This document shows positions 54,401 through 63,400 of a stretch of DNA of 64,000 nt, piece by piece. Made by a program: the position numbers and the translations under genes. This stretch comes from Bin75 sp965212135. Its GTDB lineage: Bacteria; Nitrospirota; Nitrospiria; Nitrospirales; UBA8639. The stretch covers positions 2,068,206-2,132,205 of the forward strand of contig OZ243044.1 of the NCBI GenBank assembly GCA_965212135.1, read 5' to 3'. Numbering within the stretch: the stretch's first letter is position 1; every line of letters starts with the position of its first letter. The notes beneath the pieces were generated by a model. That model was not told the origin of the DNA and did no database searches. It was given only the letters and a program-made list of their open reading frames with translations.

Positions 54401-57400
54401 CGAGCGCGGCGATGATTCAGGTGTATCGCGCCGAGAATGTTCGCAATCCGCGCAGCCCGCCGGCGGGCCTCCCCGCATGTGGCACCGACAACCTCACCCT
54501 TTGCCGACAGGGCCCGCCCCGAGACGTCGGCGCGTTTGCGCCGGGCGGCGCCACGCCTCAACTATCCGCGCCGTTCACCGCGCCCACCCGGCAGCGCGTT
54601 TTTCATTTTTTCGCCTGTTTCACAGATGCCGCCGAGACCGCCACCCTCGACAATAATTGCACCTCCTCCATACGCGCGCGGATAGGGACTCCGAGCATCA
54701 CGGTGACCGCATTCGCTCCCGCCGGCCGGTTGTCGGTCGCCGATGCGGGCACGCGGGTTGAATCAAGCCTTAGGATCAAGAAGAGGTCGCCGGGTATCCT
54801 TCCCACGCCGCCGACATTCAGAGCGCAAATGTATCAACGGCCCGAGGGCGTCCCTCTGCTGCCCCGTGGTGCGGCTGATTCAACAATTACGAGATCTAGC
54901 TTTTTTGCCTTTATTCCGGCAGACGAGACCACGCTTTTTTTCCGGCCCGTCAATGGCGAAGGCTTCGTCATTCCGTCAGTGCCGGGCAGGTATGATTATT
55001 ATGCTTGTGTCGGCTCCAGCACTGACGGCAGCATCCTGTTCTGCTCGGGACCGGCCACGGTGGTGGTGCATCCGGTGGTCACCAATAATGTTGACCTGGC
55101 TTTCAGGGCGGCCAATCCGCTCACCGTTACGACCACCCCTTCTCCCCTCAAACCCGGAGTCGCAGGGACGTACACGGTGTCCGCCGTGCCGCGCAATGCC
55201 GGGTCGGCGGCCCTGCCGTCCGGCGCGCCGACCCAAGCGACCATCACCTATTACCGGGATAGTAATGGAGACGACACCATCACCACCGCCGATACGGCCA
55301 TCGGCACGGCGTCTGTTATTAGCGGCGGGATTGCCGCAATGAGCGATGCCTCGGCGCAAAACAGCGGCGCCGTTACGCTGGCGGCGGCGGACGCGGCGGT
55401 GGGATTCTTTGTGGTTGGCGCGTGTATCTCTTCGCCGGCGGAGCCGCTTGCCCAGAGGAACAATAACTGCGTGTCAATCGCCGTGGGCGTGCCGCAGGCC
55501 ACCATCACCGACCCGGAGACGCTGGCCGAAGCCGACCTTGACGGGGCGACTCTGACCGTAACGCTGGCCGGCTCAATCTACCAAGACCCGCTGCCGAGCA
55601 CCACGCCGTTCGTGCTGCTCCTGAGCGGTGCGTTGAGCAGTTGCTCGTCAAACTGCGGCATCACGGTGGCCTCGGTCGCGCGCATTGACGACAGCACGGC
55701 GACCCTGACCCTGGCCTACGATGCCGCCGGTGACGGCGTCAAAGATGACGGCGGCATCACCGTCCGGGTGGCGGCGGCGACTCATACCGGCGGCAGCCCG
55801 TTGACCACCACCAACACCGTCGCGGTAACCGCCACCCCGGCAACAACCTTCGCCGGCGTTACCATTGACCCGCAAATCTACTTTACCGACACCGCCGTCA
55901 GCGTAACCCTGCCGGCGGCATCCGGCGGCACAGGCGTACTCACCTACGCCATCACCGAAACCCTGCCCACGGGCTTGAGTTTTGACTCCGCCACGCGCGT
56001 CTTGAGCGGCACTGCGAGCGTTGTACAACTCGCGACGAACTACACCTACACCGCCCGCGACCCTACCCTATTCGTGCCCGCGGAGCTGCGCTTCACCATC
56101 ACCGTGGTCCTCCCGCCGCCCGATTTGGCCGCGATTTCCGCCGCGTTTGCCGGCAACCTGCCCGCTTTCGTTGAGACCATCGGCGGCGAGCAGGTGGCGG
56201 CGACCACCGTGGCGGAGGGGGCGGCGGGCCTTACGCTGAATGTTGAAGTGGCGAATGCAAGGGGTGCGGCGGCAAACGCGCTGCTTCGGGTGTTTCGCGG
56301 CCCGAATGTCCGGGCTGCGGGCAGCCTGCCGACCGCCCTCATCTGCGCCGCCGGCAATGTGCTGTGCGCGGCGGGCGCGCCGCGAACCGTCGGCGCGTTT
56401 GCGTCCGGCGGCACAACGCCGCAAGTCTCCAACGCATTCGCCGCGCCTCAAACGGCGGGCCTGTATCATTATTTCGCCTGTTTCACAGACGACGCCGAGA
56501 CCGCCACTTTCACCGATGATTGCACCCCCTCAATACCTTTGCGGGTGGGGACTGCGGAAGTTACGGTTACGGCGGCGGTTCCCTCCGCCCCCTTGTCCAC
56601 CGGGATTGCCGATACCCGGGTGGATGCCACGGCGCAAGTCCAAACTGCGGTGGCCGGCCTTGTCTTGCCGGGCGGGTTGAGATTGTCCTTTTATCGACGG
56701 GATGTCGGCGCCGGTCTGATGCCCCTGGGCGCCGCCGATTCAGAGACCGACTTTGCGAGCACAACGGGGCTTCCAATATCCGACCGGACTTTGACCGCCG
56801 CCGCCGGCGACGGCTTCCTGGTGCCGTCAACGCCGGGCGATTATGATTACTATGCGTGTATCAGCGCCATAAACAACGCCGCCATCGGCTTCTGTTCCGC
56901 CGCCGTTACCATCACCGTCAGCCATCCGGTTTCCTTCACCGGCGCCGCCATCGGCCCGCAAAACTACACCGTCGACGCCGCCGTCAGCGTAACCCTGCCG
57001 GCCGTTACCGGCGGCAATGATCCCATCACCTACGCCATCAACCCGACCCCGCCCCTGCCCGCCGGTCTGACCTTCACCGCCGCCGACCGCCTCTTGAGCG
57101 GCACCCCGACCACCGCGCAAGCCGTTACGACCTATACCTACACCGTTACCGACGGCAGCACCCCGGCCACCGGCATTGAGCAGTCTTTCACCATCCTCAT
57201 CACCGGGGGAGCGCTCACCTTCGGCGGTTTCACCGGCGGCATCACCGAGGACGCCGACCCCAACACCGTGACCGGCGCCCTGACCGCCGTTGATGCCGGC
57301 GGCACCGGTTTTGGGGTCGTGGCCGCCGACCAGGCCGGCACTTACGGCGCCTTCACCATCGCCGCCAACGGCAACTGGGAGTACACCCTGGATAACGCCA

Positions 57401-60400
57401 ACGCCGCCGTCCAGGCCCTGCTGGCGGGCGAGGAGCGGAACGACGCCTTCACCGTTACCATCAACGACGCCGCCGGCACCACCCGGAGGATCACCATCAC
57501 CGTTACCGGCGTCAACGACGTGCCCATCGCCCGTATCCTTGCGCCCACGGAGGGCACGCAAGTGTCATTCGGCGCCCAGCTAGCCGTTAATGGCGTGGTC
57601 ACTGACGCGGATGCCTCCTTTGTCATAAAGACAGGGGTCGGGGACCTCCGGGTCATATCGTGGAGCACCGAGCCGCCGGACACGGGCAGTTTTGAGGACG
57701 TCACCGCCTCGCGTACCACCTGGACCGCCCCCGCCTCCGGCACCGACCCCGTGGTTCTGATTTTCACCGCTACCGATAGCGCCACCCCTCCCGGCATCGA
57801 CAGCGCACGGGTTACCGTCCATCCGAGCGCCACGCCTATCGTAATCGGCGACACCACCGCCACCGGCACTCGCGGCATCGTTGCCGAAGACGGCACAACG
57901 ACCGCCACCGGCACCCTGGCCGTCTCCAACCCCAACCCCGCCCCCGGCGACAGCACAGACGTCTTCGCCGCGCCCGAGTCCTCCATCTACGGCGCCTTCT
58001 CCATCGTCCCCGCCACCGGCGTCTGGACCTACATCCTGGACAACGCCGACCCCGACACCAACGCCCTGGCCGCCGGCGACATGGTGACCGAGACCTTCAC
58101 CATCCGCGCCGTCGCCGACCCCGGCATCTTCCGCGTGGTGACCATCACCATCAGCGGCGCCAACGATGCCCCCGAAGCCGTCATCAGCGCACCGCAGGCG
58201 GATGCCGTCGTGCAGTTCGCCAGACGGATTACCGTTACCGGCGCAGGCTCCGACCCGGACACCGGCGATAACGCCAACCTGACTTACGCCTGGACCACGA
58301 TGCCGGCGAACACCGGCAGTTTTGCCGATGCGACCGCCGCCGAAACCACCTGGATCGCGCCGTCAGTCGCAAGGAGCGTTACCCTGCGCCTGGTGGTCAG
58401 CGATGACGACGAGACGCCCGCCACCGGCACCGCAACGGTCAGCGTCATGGTGGTGCCGACCGTCATCATCGGCGACACCACCGGCAGCGTTACCGAAGAC
58501 GGCGTCCTTACCGCCGCCGGCGACCTGAACATTGAAAACCCGCCCCCCGGCAGCGACACGACCTTCCTGTCCGCGAATACCAGTGGCGACTACGGCGTCT
58601 TCAGAGTCACCACCAACGGCAGCTGGACGTACACCCTGGATAACGCCAACGCCGACGTCCAGGCCCTGGCCGCGGACGAGGCGTTAACGGACACCTTCAC
58701 CGTGTTCACCGCGCTCGCCATCGGCGGCACTACCCAGGACATCATCATCACCATTAACGGCGCCAACGACTCGCCCGCCGCCACCATCAGCGCGCCCGCC
58801 GCCGACACCGAGGTTGAGTTCGGCATCGCCATCCCGGTTACCGGCAGCGGCAGCGACCCGGATACCACCGACACCCTGGGCTACGCATGGACGACCGATC
58901 CGGCGGGGCTGGGCACGTTCACCGATGCCGCCCTTGCGAGCACGATGTGGACCGCCCCCGACAGCAGTGCCGGCGCCGCCCCCATCGCCCTGATCCTGAC
59001 CGTTACCGATGACGCCACCCCGGCCGCCACCGGCACGGCACAAGTCAGCGTCATCCCGGTCGCGCCGGCGGTTACCCTCGGCGGCACCACCAGCGGCGGC
59101 GTTACCGAGGACGACTCCACCACCACCGCCACCGGCCAACTGACCATTACCACCAACAGCAACGACAAAAACGTGGTCGCCCAAACCGCCGCGCCCGGCA
59201 GGTATGGCGATTTCACCATTGACGCCGGCGGCGCCTGGACCTATACCCTGGACAACGCCGACGATGCCACCAACGCCCTGGCGGCGGACGTTACCGAGGA
59301 AGACGTCTTCGCGGTCGCCGCGAGCGCCAACTCCGCCGCCACCGTGGACGTGGTCATCACCGTTACCGGCGCCAACGACGCACCCGTGGGCATCATCACC
59401 TCCCCGGTGCCGGGTACCCGGGTGGGCTTCGGCGGGACGGTCACCTTTAACGCCGGCGATAGTTTTGACCCGGATACCGGCGAAACCGAAACCCTGGAGT
59501 ACTTGTGGACCGGCGGCGCAGTCGGCGTCTTTGCCGATTCGTCCGCCGCCGTTACCACCTGGACCGCGCCGGCAAGCGGTACCCCCGGGAGCGTAACCTT
59601 TGGCGTGGTGATCAGCGACGTACACGACGAGCAGTTCTCCGACGTGTTTAATGTGGAGTTGGTGGGTGAAACCTTCATCATCACCGGCGTCCAGGACGGC
59701 GCAGTTGCCGAAGACGGCGCGCAAACCGCCACCGGCACGGTGCTCGTTACCAACCAAACAGACGACAGCACGCCCCCATTCACGGCGCAAACAACCCTCG
59801 GTTCCTACGGCCGCTTCAGCATCACCACCGGCGGCGTCTGGACCTACACCCTCGGCGGCGGCGCCGGCAACCCCGCCATAGACGCCGCCCTCAACGCCCT
59901 GGCGGCGGGCCAGGATGAGGTGGACGCGTTCAACGTCAGCGCCGGCGTGAACGTCCCCATCACCATCACCGTGAGCGGCGCCAACGACTCGCCCACCGCC
60001 GCCATCAGCGCCCCCGCCGAGGGCGCCGATGTTGAGTTTGGCATCTCCATCCCGGTTACCGGCAGCGGCAGCGACCCGGATACCACCGATACCCTGGGTT
60101 ATGCGTGGACGACCAATCCGGCGGGGCAGGGCACGTTCAGCAATGCCGCCCTTGCGAGCACGATGTGGACCGCCCCCGCCGCCGGAGACGCCGCCGCAAG
60201 TGTCGCCCTGATCCTGACCGTCTCCGATGACGCCCCCACGCCCGCCACCGTCACGGCGCAAGTCAGCGTCAACCCGGTCGCGCCGGCGGTCGTCTTCGGC
60301 GGCACCACCAGCGGCGGCGTTACCGAGGACGACTCCGCCACCACCGCCACCGGCACCCTGACCATTACCACCAACAGCAACGACAACACCGTGGTCGCCC

Positions 60401-63400
60401 AAACCGACCAGCCCGGCATCTACGGCCGGTTCTCCATCACCGCCCCCGGCGTCTGGACCTACACCCTGGACAACGCCTTGGCCCCCACCAACGCCCTGGC
60501 GGCGGGAGACGCGCCAACCGAGACTTTCACCGTTACCGCCTCCATCAACGCCGCCGTCTCCGTGGATGTCGTCATCACCATCACCGGCGCCAACGACTCG
60601 CCCACGCTCCGCATCAGCGCCCCGGCGGCGAATACCGAGGTGCCCTTCGGCGCGACCATCGCCGTCAGCGGCAGCGCTACCGACCCGGATGCCGGCGACA
60701 CCCTGACGTTTGCGTGGGAGGCCCTGGGGGATTTCGGCAGTTTTGCCGACCCGGACGCCGCCGAAACCACCTGGAGCGCGCCGCTTAGCGGCACGCCCGG
60801 GGCCGTAACCTTGAGGTTGAGGGTCAGCGACGGCAGCCTGATGCCCACCGCCACGGTCATCGTCAATTTGGTGCCGGTGGTCGTTACCTTTGCCGGCGAC
60901 ACCAGCGGCGCCGTTACCGAGGGCGACACCACCGCCATCACCGGCGCCCTGGACGTGACCAGCAACAACGACAACACAGACGTTGTGGCACAGACCGATT
61001 TCAGCGGCTCCTACGGCCTGTTCAGCATCCGCGCAGACGGCGCGTGGACCTACGTCCTCGGCGGCAACAATGCCAACGATGAGGCCGTCAACGCCCTGCC
61101 CGGCGGCGCCGAGGAGACGGACACCTTCACCGTTACCGCCGAAGCCGGCGGCACCCAGGACATCACCATCACCGTTACCGGCGTCAACGACCCGCCCACC
61201 GCCACCATTACCGCGCCTGCGGACGGCGTGGAGGTGGAGTTCGGCTCGGCGGTAACGTTGACCGCCACCGGCGCCGACCCGGATGCCGTCACCCTGACCT
61301 ACGCATGGACCGCGAACCCCTCCATCGGCAGTTTCGCCAATGCCGCCGCCGCGCGTACCACCTGGACGGTCCCCGCCGCCGGCACCGATCCCGTGGTCCT
61401 GACCCTGACCGTTACCGATGACGCCACCCCGCCCGCCACCGACACGGCACAAGTTACCGTCAACCCGGTCGGCGTGGCGGTTACGTTCCGCGGCGTTACC
61501 ACCGGCAGCATTACCGAGAACGCTTTAGCCAGCACCATCAACGGCTCCGTGACCGTTATCACCGCCGCCGGCAACAAAAACGTGCGCTCCCAGACCAACC
61601 GGCTCGGCACCTACGGCCGGTTTTCCATTCAAAACAACGGCGCGTGGACCTACACCCTGGACGACGACCTGGCCGCCACCAACGCCCTGGCGGCGGGCGT
61701 GGCCCTACCGGATACCTTCACCGTGGTCGCCGCCGTCAACCCCGCCGCCACCGTGGACGTGGTCATCACCGTTACCGGCAGCAACGACGGACCCGTGGCC
61801 GTCATCACCTCCCCCCCGGTGTCGGGTACCCGTGTGGGCTTCGGCGGGACGGTCATCTTTGATGGCCGCAACAGTTTTGACCCGGACACCGGCGAAACCG
61901 AAACCCTGAGGTTTAGTTGGGGCAACACCAACGGCATCGGCACCATTGCCGATCCCACCGCCGCCCTTACCACCTGGACCGCGCCGGCAAGCGGTACCCC
62001 CGGGACAGCAAGCTTCGGTTTCGGGCTCCTCGACGACGGCGGCGACCAGGCCTTCATCACGTTCGAGATAGAGTTGGTGGGTGAAACCTTCCTCGTTACC
62101 GGCGACCAGGAAGGCGCAGTTGCCGAAGACGGCGCGCAAACCGCCACCGGCACGGTGCTCGTTACCAACCAAACCGATGACAGCACGCCCCCATTCACGG
62201 CGCAAACAATCCTCGGTACCTACGGCCGCTTCAGCATCACCACCGGCGGCGCCTGGACCTACACCCTCGGCGGCGGCGCCGGCGTCGGCAACCCCGGCAT
62301 AGACGCCGCCCTCAACGCCCTGGCGGCGGGCCAGGAAGAGATGGACGCGTTCAACGTCAGCGCCGGCGGCGCGAACGTCCCCATCACCATCACCGTGAGC
62401 GGCGCCAACGACTCGCCCACCGCCGCCATCAGCGCGCCCGCCGAGGGCGCCGATGTTGAGTTCGGCATCGCCATCCCGGTTACCGGCAGCGGCAGCGACC
62501 CGGATACCACCGATACCCTGGGTTACGCGTGGACGACCAATCCGGCGGGGCAGGGCACGTTCACCAATGCCGCCCTTGCGAGCACGATGTGGACCGCCCC
62601 CGCCGCCGCCGACGCCGCCGGAAGTGTCGACCTGATTCTGACCGTCTCCGATGACGCCCCCACGCCCGCCGCCGGCATGGCGCAAGTCAGCGTCAACCCG
62701 GTCGCGGTGGCGGTCGCCTTCGGCGGCGCCACCAGCGGCGCGCTCACCGAGGACGCCGCCACCTCCACCGCCGCCGGCCAACTGACCATCACCACCAACA
62801 GCAACGATAAAACCGTGGTCGCCCAAACCGGCATGCCCGGCATGTATGGCGATTTCAGCATCACCGACACCGGCTTCTGGACCTACACCCTGAACAATAC
62901 CAACCCCGCCACCAACGCCCTGGCGGCGGGAGACGCGCCAACCGAGACTTTCGCCGTTGCCGCCTCCATCAACGCCGCCGCCACCGTGGAAGTCGTCATC
63001 ACCATCACCGGCGCCAACGACGCACCCACCGCCGAGATTACCGCGCCTGCTATGGACGGCCTGCGGGTGGACTTCAACTCGGCGATAACGCTGACCGCCA
63101 CCGGCGCCGATCCGGACACCGGTGCCACCTTGAGTTACCAATGGAGCGCGAACCCCAGCGCCGGCAGTTTTGCCAATGCCGCCGCCGCGAGTACCACCTG
63201 GACCGCCCCCGCAAGCGGCACCACCCCGGTGACCCTGACCCTGACCGTTATGGATGACGCCACCCCGCCCCTCACCGGCACCGCACAAGTCATCGTCAAC
63301 CCGGTCGCCGTAACGGTTACGTTCGGCGCCGGCGGCACCACCGGCGCCGTTACCGAGGGCGACACCACCGCCATCACCGGCGCCCTGGACGTGACCAGCA

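Noticed and set aside
41167..57204. CRISPR or other non-coding tandem array
   Set aside because: The repeats are kilobase-sized, lie in one open reading frame, and differ mainly in ways compatible with coding.
58684..61452. A 922-residue minus-strand open frame opposite the giant adhesin gene
   Set aside because: It is Gly/Val rich, mirrors the VCBS repeats of the plus strand, and has no family motif. It arises because the repetitive GC-rich codons avoid stop codons on the opposite strand. The same holds for 61705-63888 (minus).
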